64,000 bases of DNA from Apoda limacodes (lineage: Eukaryota; Arthropoda; Insecta; Lepidoptera; Limacodidae). Below, one piece after another: positions 21,850 to 34,509 of the stretch. Positions within the stretch are counted from its first letter, which is position 1, and every line of letters starts with the position of its first letter. The DNA lies in contig OX291552.1 of NCBI GenBank assembly GCA_946406115.1, positions 9,434,836 to 9,498,835 of the forward strand. Direction: 5' to 3'. Made by a program: the position numbers and the translations under genes. Below the pieces are notes generated by a model. It was not told the origin of the DNA and searched no databases. It was given only the letters and a program-made list of their open reading frames with translations.

Positions 21850-22025
21850 CGGTAAGCGGTAGCCTTAGCCTTTGGACGCTTGCAACAGCAGGAGTATCAC
21901 TGGCGCGTTGCCTAGAACCATAGGGCTGAAGTCCTTAGAGAAAACTTTGGCAGGAAGCTCATTCCACAAACTAATCGTTTGCAGGAGTAACTTCTTCTGA
22001 AACAGCACTGTAGGTACTGTACTTA
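21850..22025 (+). repeat. Family G repeat fragment, longer
   Basis: 'acggtaagcggtagcc', 'tggacgcttgcaaca', 'gtccttagagaaaac' and 'gcaggaagctcattccac' recur in the same order at 47559-47745. This defines a G repeat of at least 175 bp. Confidence 0.7.
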
Positions 22026-22029
22026 TTCC

Positions 22030-22185
22030 GTTTACAAGTTCAGACCTGTAAGTCTGGTGACATACGAACGGACAGACAGGCAGACAAAATTAGACTCTCA
22101 TTTCTGTCACTCTGTTACGCAAAGTGACAGCAATAAGGCGCTGTTTTGTTTTCTAAGGTGTTTTTAATATACAACCCTAAAGAAC
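22030..22185 (+). repeat. Family B 3'-end fragment
   Basis: 'ctggtgacatacgaacggac' and 'agacaggcagac', ending 'acaaccctaaagaac'. It joins directly to the G fragment upstream, so the original 5' half is gone. Confidence 0.55.
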
Positions 22186-23407
22186 AACAAAAAATAGGCA
22201 TTATTGTATCTAGATACCCACGCGTCTTTTCAGGTTGAGCCATTGTATTTTTTAAGAAAATGACCTATAGTTTTTTTGTGTTTTAAATAGGTATCTATAA
22301 AAAATTTTACCAAGTAGAGTCTACACATTTCGAGGCATATCTGCATGCATACAAAAAAAACAAAGGTAAATGACAGACAGTCTAGTTACGGGCATAACCG
22401 GTTCGCATTTTACGCTTTATTATAATATGAAAATGAAGAAATAATCTCACCGGTAAAGTGCCGCGAATGGCAAGTATCGATAAAAACGCTTTTATATCGA
22501 CTTTTACGTCCAACCCCAACTAACGGTCGGCGTAAATTTGACATGTTACGACCTCGCCGCTGCGGCTGCTGTCAGTACCGTACAGCTTTGTTAGTTCGAA
22601 CTGATTGTTTTATTTCGTTCACACCAATTCAATTTCATTATTAAACTAATCTAGAGTGAAAGATCTGTTATATTGCAGTTACTCCCGTAACACGTAATAA
22701 TCATCGTAAAATTTAATGTAACTGTCGAAACATTACGTCTGGACGTACACGTAAAATCTGACTGTTAAACTGTTTATGTCAGATTTCATTTTAAATAAAT
22801 ACCGCTTTCATTTGCAACTGGAGTTTTTATGGTATGTTAAAGTTAATAGATTGGCAATTGGTTATACAAATGCATTTTATTATAGAAGCTGTAATTAGTA
22901 CGTGCACTAGGAGATTTTTTAATAGTTTTTAATTATTTTAATCGTAAAATAAAAGACTGGAATAAGTACCTATTTTTTTTACGATATGTATAATATTTTA
23001 ATGTGCAGACAGACGTTTCATTTCAGTATTGAAGAAGTAACAGGATCTCCACACTGTAACTTTCAGACTGTGGTTGCCACTCGACAACCTTCCTTCGCCA
23101 CCATTTATCTACTTTTACTTCAACTTGCTAACTCTTCTAGCTATGTTGGTAACATTCGACCTTATGTAAAAAGTAGATTAGGACTGAACAAATTATATAC
23201 AGATATCTACATGATTGTTTTTATGAAATTTTAACCCAACTATCGATAAAATAAACCACTGCGATACATCAATAACAAATACGCTAGAATCTATTCATAT
23301 ACATTATCGATACATATTCAAATACACTTATAATATGTCATTACATAACATTACAGTACCATTGTACGTTTGTTCATCTACTTTTTTCATGCGGGTTTAA
23401 AGCTAGT
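22186..23407. other. No gene recognised; CpG-rich patch
   Basis: A CpG-rich stretch at about 22480-22600 ('gttacgacctcgccgctgcg') includes 'gctgtcagtaccg', which resembles an insect TCAGT initiator. There is no supporting TATA box or downstream ORF. The 82-codon frame at 22986-23234 is unassigned. Confidence 0.45.
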
Positions 23408-23575
23408 AAAAAAACTGGACAAGAGCCCGTCGGGCTTTGCCTATCGCAGGGTTTCGTAGCTGATACCAGTTTACTTTCGAAAACCAGCTTCACTTAGTCA
23501 GTTATAACTCGGAAACTATCTGACTCTAGTAAGTCATGCATCATGTACGCCATCACTAACAAATTCTTTCGTGTT
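23408..23575 (+). repeat. Family B-related element
   Basis: It has an A-run, then 'ctggacaagagcccgtcggg' and 'gcagggtttcgtagctgata', a B-like 5' layout (poly-A, G/C hairpin, GGGTTYCGTA). It is followed by 'cagttataactcggaaacta'. No 3' end is recognised. Confidence 0.5.
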
Positions 23576-25634
23576 TTGTTTTTTTTTTTTCTGAACTGAC
23601 TACTGCAGTTGGCTGATGCAGCCTACTATTATTACTGCTTCACCGGACTTTGGAGTTTCAGCCCATATAGCACCCAACGCTCAAGGGCTCCCCGGAGCCT
23701 AGGCTTAGGTTGTCGCTTTTGGGATCGTCCCTTCGACCGGCGTAAGCCTCGAACCCGAAGGTGAGTCAGCGCCAGATCGTGTTTTAAAAATTTTTTTGGC
23801 CTATCACCTGTCACCACAGTCGTTGTGCAAACTATGCAAAAAAATGAACAGAGAAAGGCGGATCAAACGCACTTCCACAAAAACCAGACTAAACTATTTA
23901 GGTCGTGATGCAACTATCATAATGAAGCAGTTTGTTTCGCGAAGCGGAGTATGTGTAATTTAATGTAATGACAGGTTAGTCGCACGTGCTGACTGTGCCA
24001 ACATCTGGGGAAAATGGGCGATTGTCGTGAAGAGCATTTGATACACTGTCGCCCACGGAAATTATAAAATTATGGCCATATATTGGGTTAACGACGACAA
24101 TCATAAGATGGAGTGTAGTAAAAAGACGTAAGTAGTCACGCTTGTAATTTGAATAAAGAGGCATGTTTGTAATTGTAAAAAGCGAAGCGTAATGTAAAAC
24201 GGACATCGCATCAACGAGAAAATGTATGAACACATAATTCAAATCTTATGCTTCTCAGCTTGACCAGATTATTTATCTATTGAAATGTTAAAGGAGTGAC
24301 TTATTTACTGTTTGAAATATACTAAAATTCAGAACTCAACTTGGTACTTGCGAAAGCTCAAGAGATTTATAAAAATAATATACAAGAAATATTATGATTA
24401 ATGAGCACAGGCTCGATAAGGGGGCCTCTGAATTAGAAGAATTACAAAAATAGGTTTTGATTTTAGATATCAATAGAGGCAAAACTAACGATTATGCGGC
24501 TAATCACTTAATATCCAAAATATACATTAGAGGCCAATAAATTACGTGATGCTGTTAACGTAACCCCATGTTTTTACCCCATCCCCTTCCGCATGTAACG
24601 CCACGACAATGACGTAACGATTAGCATGATTACGTAATGCACCTTCTCCAAAGTGCGTTACGTATTTTATGGTGGCTCTCTTACCCTTGCTTTCGTAAAT
24701 TAAAAAAAAAATATGTGCAGCCTCCGGTAAAGCCTAGGACAAAGTTTTAAGAGACTACTTACTAACTTCTTATTTCAGTAACAGTTGAATTTGTTGTAAA
24801 CAATCCTGTTATTTAATATTCCCAAAACATTTCACTATCAAGTATCTACTACGTAAGGAAACCTGAATACTAATGATATATTCTATCATTTACAATTTGA
24901 TTGCCTATAAAATGTAAACTGTCATTATAATGACTAGTTTGCGGGACACACTGTCAACACGTTAGCCACGCACCGCCACGCGCATATGCCGGTAGCACGC
25001 GAGCCGCGACGGTCACTACACTATTGAATAACTAAAATATACCTACTACCAAAGAATATACTTACTGTGGCGAACCTTGTCGACAAGGTTTGAACGTTGC
25101 GTAAGAAAAGTAATAACCACCTTTTGTGTTGCTACAGTAATTCATCACCCACATTGGATGGAGACTTTCGTCTTTGGGCACTAAGGTATTTTAGATGAAA
25201 AGATGTAATGCAATTTCCCGAATGCTGCCAACCAATCTGGTTTTACTACTTTAAAAATTTTACTTCAATTTTTTTTTTTCATATGTTTAAATTCAATTTA
25301 GCTTACGCTGATTTTAGTACATAGACATTTTTGCAGATTTTTGTAATTTACTAAGAAGTAAAACTCCTGTACACAAGATTTTTTATTAAGTTTATTCTGT
25401 GTCGCGAGCCGCGAGCGATCTACCGTGACGACATCTCGTTTGTTACGCTCAAATCAGAGGTCGCCTCATCCTCAGTTTTTAAGCTGAAAATGTTATTGTA
25501 TATGTGTATAAGTAACTTAAATATGTGAGCACTTACTAATGTAAAGTATTGCAGGAATATAAGAATATTTCGATATATTTACTAAGTTGAAAATAAAAGA
25601 TTATAATCAGTACAGTATACTACTATAATATATC
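23576..25634. other. No gene recognised; CpG-rich patches
   Basis: GC-richer segments lie at about 23640-23780 and 24955-25015 ('cgcaccgccacgcgcatatg'). The 61-codon arginine-rich minus frame at 23632-23817 and the 88-codon minus frame at 23976-24242 match no domain I know. Confidence 0.5.
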
Positions 25635-25822
25635 TATCTATCTAATCTTTCTAATTATTTTTAGAAAACGTTGTTTTAACCGTGTTTTCAGGCAACGATA
25701 AACAAAAAAATATGACTCTTCCTGACATCTATTGGCGAGTAGTAATACTATTATTTTACGAACACAGCAACACCAAAGGTAATTGACAAAAGATGGCGTT
25801 ATTAAAAAAAGTCCCCAGGTAC
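25635..25822 (+). repeat. Family H repeat, partial
   Basis: 'tttttagaaaacgttgtttt', 'tgacatctattggcgagtag' and 'ttgacaaaagatggcg' match 54711-55026 and, inverted, 27330-27714 and 29110-29409. The 5' TA tract region is reduced. Confidence 0.65.
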
Positions 25823-26147
25823 TTAATCTTAATCAATATTGTATCATTATCAATTATGTTTTAATTTTTTTCGATGCATTATATTTCAATGTTTCTGGTT
25901 ATCTTGTTGCTTCGAATAAAATAAATTCGAAAAATAATCGGCTGATTTCATACATACTCTATTAATATTGTAACATTACGCTATCTACATTATTTCAGGT
26001 TCATACGCCCACAGTAGCAATATTATTGTGCCCTGGATAATGGATATACATTTGCTATGTTTTCTCACTTATGTGGCAGAAAAATAAGAAAAGACAAATA
26101 ACAAAAAAAATATCCTACTTCAAAACTCTACTGGAAGGTTAAGAATA

Positions 26148-26535
26148 AAAAAATCGGCCAAGTGCGAGTTGGACTCCCGCACGAAGGGTTCCGTACCATT
26201 ATCTATAAGAACGGCAAAAAAATCATGTTTGCTGTATGGGAGCCCTATTAGTTAAATATTTGTTTTATTTGCATTTAATTATTTATTTTTGAAGTGAATA
26301 TATTACCAAATATTCTGTAAATATTTCAAGCGTCTACCTGTTGCCGTTATCAAGTATCGAGCAAAAACGAGATAAAAAATCACATTTGTTGTATGGGAGC
26401 TCCCTTAAATATTTATTTTATTCTGTTTTTTAGTATTTTTTGTTATAGCGGCAACAACAATACATTTTCTGTAAAAATTACAACTGTCTTACTATCACGG
26501 TTCATGAGATACAGCCTGGTGACAGACGGACGGAG
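26148..26535 (+). mobile_element. Family B element, 3' truncated
   Basis: The 5' end is 'atcggccaagtgcgagttgg' and GGGTTCCGTACCATTATCTA. It has two 'gggagc' blocks and 'ggttcatgagatacagcctg', and stops after GACAGACGGACGGAG. Same long interior as 15776-16150. Confidence 0.75.
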
Positions 26536-27329
26536 TTTTATATATTTTGAGGTTTAAGTAATTAAACCCAAAAGTATGAAGGTTTCTCAGTAAGATTTTT
26601 TTGAAGGAATCTAGCGGCATTTTTGATTTTATTTCTCTATTATATATAACGTAAGCGAAATATCAATAAAAACTATAAAACTAATATTCAGAAGCTCGCA
26701 AGAATTAATTAATTATATACAAATACATATTGATTTAATTTTAACAACTAATTTAGGCCAAAAAACACAGAGATAGCTAAGATAAATTGAGGCCGGTTTG
26801 ATCACATATTTTTCATCACTAACCCGAATAACACGCATAGAAAAGTTATTATCTATAACTTTTCTATTATAATTTTCTTGTTCGTCTCTAATCGTATTAG
26901 CGATATCTATGCTGATGTCACAGTATAGTTAATAGCACTACATGGTGTGGTCGTGTGATGAGGCGAGGAAAATTCGCAGTAACGAGCGACGAACGCGCGA
27001 GCCGCATTAGTGTGGACACGCGTTGCTCAAACTATGTCACATAATAAATGAGTGCTTAGGCTGAGCTATTATACTTACTAAGGACTAACACTATCATCAC
27101 AGACATATAAATTTCTGTGACTATCATTGAATAATTCTAATATTATAGATTCGAAAGTATGTAAGTATATTTGTGACCACTCAAATACGCAAAGGCTAAA
27201 GGGAATGACATAAAATTAGGCAACAAATATAAATTATGTGTCTGCAACATTTGTTTACGAAAGTATTTGTTCTTTCTCCTATATACCAGTCCTACTAAAA
27301 GCCTGAATAAGGTTGCCTTATAATTCTTC
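26536..27329. other. No gene recognised; CpG-rich patch
   Basis: A CpG-rich stretch lies at about 26945-27020 ('gagcgacgaacgcgcgagcc'). No ORF or RNA gene is supported. Confidence 0.5.
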
Positions 27330-27588
27330 AAGTCCCTGGAGGACCGAGCTTCAATCGTTTTTTTTAGAAACGCCATCTAGTGTCAAGTAGATTTATCGTT
27401 GCTGTTCGGTAAAAATAATAGTATTACTACTCGCCAATAGATGTCAGAAAGAGTCATATTTTTCAGTTTATCATTGCCTAAAAACACGGATAAAACGACG
27501 TTTTCTCAAAAAGGAAATCCAGCTAGATCGATGTATCGCCGAAAATCGTTGGAGCCGTTACCGAGAATCAGATTATATAATCTGATTA

Positions 27589-27639
<51 letters not shown>

Positions 27640-27646
27640 CTGATTA

Positions 27647-27677
<31 letters not shown>

Positions 27678-27714
27678 CATGATTTGCTCGTTTAAAGGTA
27701 TTAAATAGATAAAA
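27330..27714 (-). repeat. Family H repeat with expanded TA tract
   Basis: On the minus strand the order is 'cctttaaacgagcaaatc', TA tract, 'cgattttcggcgatacatcg', 'tttatccgtgttttta', 'gacatctattggcgag' and 'tagatggcg', as in 54711-55026. The short TA tract present in other copies has grown here to about 110 bp and been partly duplicated. Confidence 0.7.
27566..27677. repeat. 22-bp palindrome and compound TA microsatellite
   Basis: 'aatcagattatataatctga' plus 'tt' (27566-27587) is a perfect palindrome. TA runs at about 27592-27635 and 27650-27677 are separated by 'atctgattatctg', itself a copy of part of the palindrome flank. It lies inside the H repeat. Confidence 0.9.
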
Positions 27715-28069
27715 CTTATTTATATCTATAATTTAAAAAGCCCTGACCCCATAAAAAATTATCGATTGAAATCCCTTTCCTGCTCCACCATTAGACCCTG
27801 ATCATCATCTATCTATAACCTATTCATGGAGACCATTCCATTGAGTCCAACATGATACCTCTGATTTAAGATGATAAGGAAGTGGGTATCCTGCAGACTC
27901 CAGGTGATGCTGTATCAGGTCAAAGTTACTATGTTCTTGCAATATCATTGAAGTAATGACTTCTATTTTTCGAATTTATTTCTGTGGAAGTTGCTCATAT
28001 TCCTTCATCAATTAAAAGCTGATGATGTTCAAACGGCTGCACAGATTTTCTTTAACCATAGTTAAGAAC

Positions 28070-28275
28070 ATCTCATGAACCGTTACAGTTAGACAGTTGA
28101 AATTTTCACAAAAGATGTATTTCTGTTGCCGCTATAACAACAAATACTGAAAAACAGAACAAAAATAATATTTAAGGGGGCTCCCATACAACGTGAAATA
28201 CGTGAATTTTTTGCTCGTTTTGTAGATACTGGTACGGAACCCTTCGTGCGCGACTCCGACTCGCACTTGGATTTT
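28070..28275 (-). mobile_element. Family B element, 3' truncated
   Basis: On the minus strand it runs from 'tccaagtgcgagtcggagtc' and 'gaagggttccgtaccagta' to 'ggttcatgagatg'. The PolyPurine/GACGGACGG end and GGAACCC terminus are missing. Confidence 0.75.
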
Positions 28276-29109
28276 TACTAATTATAATTGTATTGTTTCA
28301 GGTAAGCATCACTTAATCCACATTAATACCTGCATACTTTCCTATGTACCTGGTGAGTTTTGTAATGAAACATATTTCTTTAGTGAGAGATGTTAAAAGT
28401 GTCATAAATTAACAAAAAACACCAGAAATTTGAAACTCCTATCAAAGGATTCGGTGTATTAAAACCCAGAAACTGTGAAATTTAGGTTTGTTTATTTTTC
28501 CAAATATATGGCTGCAATTTAAAATATGGTTACACACATGCTTAATATCGTTTTGAATCCTACAAGGGTACATTAAATAACTAGCAAAAATGTAATAATG
28601 TCAATCGATTTTTGAATCGATTGCTGAAACAACATATTATTCACAATAATTGTCAACAGAGTATGTTGAACAAGGTGGCTGGCCGCTATATTTTACTTCA
28701 CTTATTGTATAAAATTACGCTTATATGCTACGAGCAAATTGTTGGCACCAATTTAATTTACATATTATCTAACGACCAATTAATTTAACAATATTGCGTT
28801 TATGTTTTCACTGCATGGTTTAGAATTTTAAGCAATACCCTGTTTTACGCTTTTCCTACATTTTGAATCACAGTAGAAATATGCAACATATGATTATGAA
28901 AACATCAATTGAAAGAAAAAAGGACTATACATAGTACACTAATTAGGCGTTTTATTAATTTGGAAAATCTTAGTATCAGCGAGTTCTGACTTAAATAAAA
29001 AGTATATACTTGGGAAATATTATGCATACCTATGTATTAAGGTTTTTTTTAGTATTTTTTTATTTGTTTAAACTATTTGAACAATACCAAATAGGTATAT
29101 TAACTTATA
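28276..29109. other. No gene recognised
   Basis: AT-rich; it contains a small inverted repeat, 'aatcgatttttgaatcgatt', at about 28603-28622. Confidence 0.55.
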
Positions 29110-29409
29110 GTACCCGGGTACCGAGCTTTGTTGTTTTTTTTAGCAACGCCATCTATTGTCAAGTAGCTTTAGTGTTGCTGTGACGATAAAAATAATACTA
29201 TTACTGCTCGCTAATATACTTATGTCAGGAAGAGTCATATTTTTCGGTTTATCATTGCCTGAAAACACGGATAAAACAACATTTTCTAAAAATAAAACCT
29301 AGCTAGATCAATTTATCGCCCCCGGAACCCCTCGCATCCTAAATATCATAAAAATCGTTAGAGATACATATTTACAAGATTTACTCGTTTAAAGGTATAA
29401 GATAGATAT
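29110..29409 (-). repeat. Family H repeat
   Basis: 'ggtaccgagctttgttg', 'aacgccatctattgtcaag', 'gtttatcattgcctgaaaac', 'ctagctagatcaatttatcg' and 'actcgtttaaaggtataaga' match 27330-27714 in order. The TA tract is short here. Confidence 0.7.
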
Positions 29410-29871
29410 AAAGTAGCTGCACAAAAACTTATAAACAAACAGACTCTGAGAACCGCAATATTAAATTTATTAATTCTATAAGACAGATATTGCTTATTCA
29501 GTACTATACTATTCAGAATAAGAATACTGTTACACTCAAGATCGAACTGACTCTTGAGTCGTCTCCGGGATGCTTGTGTAGAGGTCACTTCACTAATGCC
29601 GGTACACCAGCACACCTGCTCAGTCGGTCAACACCTGCTGGACTCTGAACTGTCTGTTTCTCACTATAACGGTTTGATCTTAGATAGCTACCAGTTGATT
29701 AATATACATATATCTACTCCATGATACTTACTTATTAGAAGATATTAATCCGGCAGTATTCTTTTTCAGAAATTTTAATTTCAATTTACATACGTAAATG
29801 CGATTCTTAGTAACTACATATGTACCATAAACAAATAGAAGTAGAATTAAATTAATAAGACGAATCCATAT
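29410..29871. other. No gene recognised
   Basis: An 85-codon minus frame (29358-29615) starts in the H repeat and has no domain. A GC-richer bit lies at 29565-29640. Confidence 0.5.
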
Positions 29872-30110
29872 ATCCATACTAATATTATAAACGCAAAAGT
29901 TACTCTGTCTGTCTGTGTAACCTCTTTACGCTTAAGCCGCTGTACGATTAAGATGAAATTTGGCACGGATTTAGTTTGAGTCCCGAGGGAGGACATAGGG
30001 TACTTGATATTGTTAAGTGCGTCTTTTTTATTTTGTGATTGACGAGTTGCCGTTAAAATCCTACACAGAATTTAGGTCGGGACGGAGAACCACGAGCAAA
30101 AGCAAGTACA
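29872..30110 (-). repeat. Family F LINE-like repeat
   Basis: On the plus strand it reads 'ccatactaatattataaacg', 'gttactctgtctgtctgtg', 'aagatgaaatttggcac' and 'tcgggacgg'. This is the reverse complement of the F copies at 38597-39098. Probably the 3' end of a LINE; no coding part. Confidence 0.65.
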
Positions 30111-30532
30111 TACTTTCATAAATTTAAAATCCAATATGTTTTGTCAAAATTATTAAGTAAACACGAACACTCGATTTTTATTAAAACTTTAAAAAAAATG
30201 TTAAACCGACAAAAGATGAAACCAGAAGTAGAAAAATAAAATAAATCTTTTAAGTCTCAAACTTATGAAGTAAATAATTTTGAATTGACGCATTTCGCAG
30301 CCGAATTATCAGTTACTTTAAAGTAATGAATGAAGTATTGGTAGCAGTAATCTTAGTTGATTTCTTTGCTTAGCGCGGACTTAAAATTATTAACTTAGGA
30401 CTTATTAGTTTAGGAGCTTTGATATTAAAACTAAAAATATTGGTTTTATTTTTTGGTTCCCATTTTTATTAAGTCGATTTAATTTTTTGTGCCTAACAAG
30501 TTGGGTAGGCCTGCAAAAAATGCTGCTCGAAT
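30111..30532. other. No gene recognised
   Basis: AT-rich; the 61-codon minus frame at 30405-30590 runs into the neighbouring A element and is not supported. Confidence 0.5.
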
Positions 30533-30906
30533 AAAAAAAAAAACGAGTTGCACTCCGGGAGTGCCGGCAGAAGTGAAAACCTTTACACACGATTCGCGCT
30601 TAACACTCAAATATGTCACAAGACATGTCTTTGACATTGTCAAGAAATAATAATGTTTGTTTATTTACTTTTTTGACGTAGTATATTTGACATCGCAATC
30701 TGTCATAGAATTAAAATTCCATATCCAACCTCCCTGTACTACTCATAATCGCGAATACTAAAAATAAAAATTATAATAGGCGTGGCATTACGGTTTCCGT
30801 CTTACGAATTTCCACGATTAGGACAAGTGACCTGACGTGAGTTTATCATTTTTTACCCATACCAAAAAAAGTGCACAACGCCGCTAAAGAAGTTTTCACT
30901 TCAAAA
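30533..30906 (+). mobile_element. Family A element, short complete form (374 bp)
   Basis: It has an A-run, TTGCACTCCGGGAGTGCCGG, 'cagaagtgaaaacc', 'gacgtagtatatttgacatc', 'tatccaacctccctgtac' and 'aggcgtggcattacggtttc'. It ends with 'gtgcacaacgccgct' and 'gttttcacttcaaaa'. This uninterrupted copy is the reference for insertions in the copies at 380 and 1101. Confidence 0.8.
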
Positions 30907-32014
30907 ATCAAACAATCTGGAGGTGCAAAATCAATAATTGCCTTAAAGGATAAAAAACCCAAAATTTTAGATAGGTGATGAACATTTTTTCCGACAAAAC
31001 TACTTACCTATAGGTACCTAGCAAACATCCAAAAAACTAATTGACCGGTATTTAAAGAAAATTTATAAATATTTATTAGTAGGTAGTCGGTTTTCCAATA
31101 TTAGTCGTTTCGAAAATAAATATACAGAAAGGCAATTTTTACGCCTAGTCCTTATAGACCTCCTACTAACAGAGTTTATAAAAGAAATAAATTAAGAAAG
31201 GACAAATATCCATCCCCATCTAAGAAAATGCGCCATGTTTGTATTTCCCATAGCAAATAAAGTTAAAAGGCAATTCGCCGCCGAGTCGTAACTCGTAATG
31301 GATGCAAATAAACTTGTCTCGTAACTCGTAAAAATAGGCATTTCCTTGGCCACCTGGTGTCCGTGCTGCCCTCTCAGTGTTTCCATTACACATCAATTAC
31401 TCGACACTGCTTTCTCAGGATTAGTTAGGGTGTAAGCATATGTGCTCGTGTGAAGACAAAAACCCTGAGAAACACGTTTTTCAGAGTTTGAACCATATGC
31501 CGACGATCACAGACATTAAATTTTAGTCGGATCTGCTAAGTGGATCGGGAGAAATCTTTGCCAAAAATATAGAAATTTAGGTTGTATAGCCTCTTAAAGA
31601 AAAGGCAATTCATTTAAATAATATGCTCGTCTATATAGGCTAACGCTAATGAACCGTTCTGAAATTCGAACAGTAGTTAGGCTGACACCGGCATGAGTGT
31701 GTGGTACTCGTCAAAACTACAATGTATATAAGGAAAGCACTGTTACTAGTGTAGCTCTGTTATGGAGTACCCCTTGCTGCAATACTGAGCCAGCCTCCGT
31801 CACAGTGGCCGGACGGAAGACGTCGGTTCCAACGGGGCTTGATTAATATCTCCCGTTCTAGGCAGCTGCCTATTAACACAAACATTGTGTACGATTGCCT
31901 AGAAGACTAAAATTGTGCTTAGATACTGAAGGATTCTTTATTTATTTTTTGAACAGACTATCATATTAAAATGCATGTCTCTCTGTCTGTCGGTTTGTAC
32001 GCTGCTTTATCAAT
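30907..32014. other. No gene recognised
   Basis: AT-rich with a GC-richer patch at about 31780-31890 ('acagtggccggacggaag'). A 64-codon minus frame at 31192-31386 is unassigned. Confidence 0.5.
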
Positions 32015-32130
32015 CCATCAACATCAATCAGCTTGTAGAAGTCCACTATTGGACATATGGCTTTTCCCATTGAACGCGGCCACACTCTTTCCTGCGCCTT
32101 GGAAGCAACTATCTTTGCCAATGCACTGCT
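32015..32130 (+). repeat. Lepidopteran dispersed repeat fragment
   Basis: 'tcagcttgtagaagtccact', 'attggacatatggc' and 'tttcctgcgccttgg' resemble the widespread 'cgtccactgctggacatagg' repeat associated with insect LINE 3' regions. Only one diverged copy is here. Confidence 0.5.
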
Positions 32131-32645
32131 TTATAATCGGAAAATCATTCATCTGATTTAGATGTTTAGTTAACAATAAATATTTAGTTTGTAGATGTGA
32201 TCTTTGGCCAGATTTAGGTAAAAATGACCAGAGCTGCAGATGTGTCTCGGCTTGTGATTAGTATACATCACTTACATACATTTACATACATTAAAATTTA
32301 AATTCATTGATTTGCACAACTTTTTTGTCGATAAATAAATTATTTATCCTTAAAATGGCATTTTACATTTCTTTAATAATTTATAAGTTTTTTTTAGTAG
32401 TAGGAAGTTCCCAGTAGGAATCTTTAAAATTTTCAGTGATTTATTGGTTTTTCCTTTCAAACGATTGAAATTCCAATAAAATATTCAAAATAATTTAGTT
32501 GGGAATATAAATTAGGCACCTAATAGTTTTGTGTGTATACAACCCCTTTTCAAAATCAATGCATGGTTATTAACTTATTAATTGGCTGGTTTAAACCGAT
32601 TCAAACTAATCTTATACCTACCGCACATCATGTTAATATGACACT

Positions 32646-32684
<39 letters not shown>

Positions 32685-34509
32685 TGTCGCAGTAAGATGG
32701 TTGAACTAGTGATATAATTATATACCTAGGTATATAACCTAGGACCTAGGTCATGAATTTGGTAGTTCGGTTGGTATCTTTAGCGTATGTTGGCCAAGGA
32801 TTTTTAAAATGTACCCGTAAAAACACAGTGTTCTACTAAAAGATGCGCCTAAAAGATGAATTCAGTACTCTGTAATTCCAGATGTCATGACCCTGGATAT
32901 TTTGGTGACAAAAGCTGGACCTTAAAGGAATATATATGTATTGTGTACCGTTGCATTTAAAATGAGTAACCAGTTGTTATTTATTTATTATTTTATTAGA
33001 TTAGTCTAGTAAGACAGTTATAGGTATTACCAGATCGATTCGTATCATTATTATAAGATAGTTATGAGCCGCTTTCATATAACTATATAACGGTATATAT
33101 CTATATCCCTAGAGATATAACCTTATCACAGCTTCAACCATCTTGCTGGACATATTCATACTAGTAAAAAGCGAAATGTATATGGTTATATGTTTAAAGT
33201 GCGTCTAAAAGTAATTGCAGAACATAAGAAAAAAATTTTGAAAATTCTTAACCAGTATACCGATCTATAGCTCAATAATTTAACTACCGTACTCCACATT
33301 GTTGTAAAGTAATGATTAAATAGGTATATAATGAGAAATCAAAAAACTGGTAGTAGTGGTATAGAAGGCGGGGCGGGTACCCCGGGCAGGGCAACGCTCC
33401 TGAGGTAGCGGCAGCGTCCACCACTAAAATACCTTATTAACGCTGATGCTTTTATTTTTAAATGCGCCAATCGCTCCGAGGTAAAGGTTAATACAGGGAC
33501 GGACTCAACACCTCGTCTCTGAATGTTACAAATGTTAGAAAAGGTAACAATCAGAAAATGTACTTCAACTTTACATTTACTGATCTAATTTCGTATTGTT
33601 TTTTATTTAATTTTAAGATTTTTCGTAACACACTTGAATATACAATTTTTCGCTTATTTACACAATAGCATAAAGAGGGTACATTTGTTTGTTTTTATGT
33701 AATGGGTTATAATATATATAAGATTTAACATTAGTAACATAAAATTTTTGATTAGAATAAGTTTTTAGTTTGAAATATCAATATTGTAAATCCAGTCGTA
33801 AGAAAAAAGGCACGGACGTTTATGTTTGCAACGCAGCAATAAGGTGAACCGATTTTTAGTGCAGGGATAGCTGGCGGGATTTCAAAGGACTTTAATAAAT
33901 ATAAATAACTTTTTATCTCGATCGATAGTTCCCACGGGAATATATTCTTCTTTGTGTAAAGTTTTCACGTCGTGCGTCGTCTTCGCAGTGTGCATACAAT
34001 GGGCTTTAATTGTGGCAGGCAAGATAGGTTTAGGTACAGAAATTGACAAATAATACTCTTATCGGGTAAAACTGCGGGGATTGACTTATTATAATCTAAT
34101 AATTACGTCTAATTGAAAAGCATTGTACCAGTATTACTTTGAAGAGATTTATACTAATGTTACTCTAGTTTCCCAATTTCTGACGTATTTAAAAATAACA
34201 AATATTTTAACGTTAGCTGGTATAATTAATGCATCAATATAGATACTAAAAATTTAGTAGTTTTGTAACCCTCTCATTTGTGAATTTCATTGTCGTCTTC
34301 CGTTGTCGTTCCGTTCCGTTTCGTCACATATCGAAAAACACCTCAAGCTTTGCCATATATATAACATAATATATATATAACTGGAACTATATAAATCATT
34401 TCTTCAGGATGTCAAAAAAAAACATAAGTACACAATTAATTAAGATAATGAGGTGCATGCCCACTGTAACGTGACTAGTTTTGAAGTTACAATATTAATT
34501 GTAGCGTAA
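32131..34509. other. No gene recognised; TA microsatellite
   Basis: A (TA)n run lies at about 32648-32678. A GC-rich patch at about 33360-33420 ('cggggcgggtaccccgggca') includes a ggtaccccgg/ccccgggca near-palindrome. No coding feature recognised. Confidence 0.5.

Noticed and set aside
23632..23817. Arginine/lysine-rich 61-codon minus frame as a small basic protein
   Set aside because: The composition follows from local GC content, and no start context, conservation or domain is evident.
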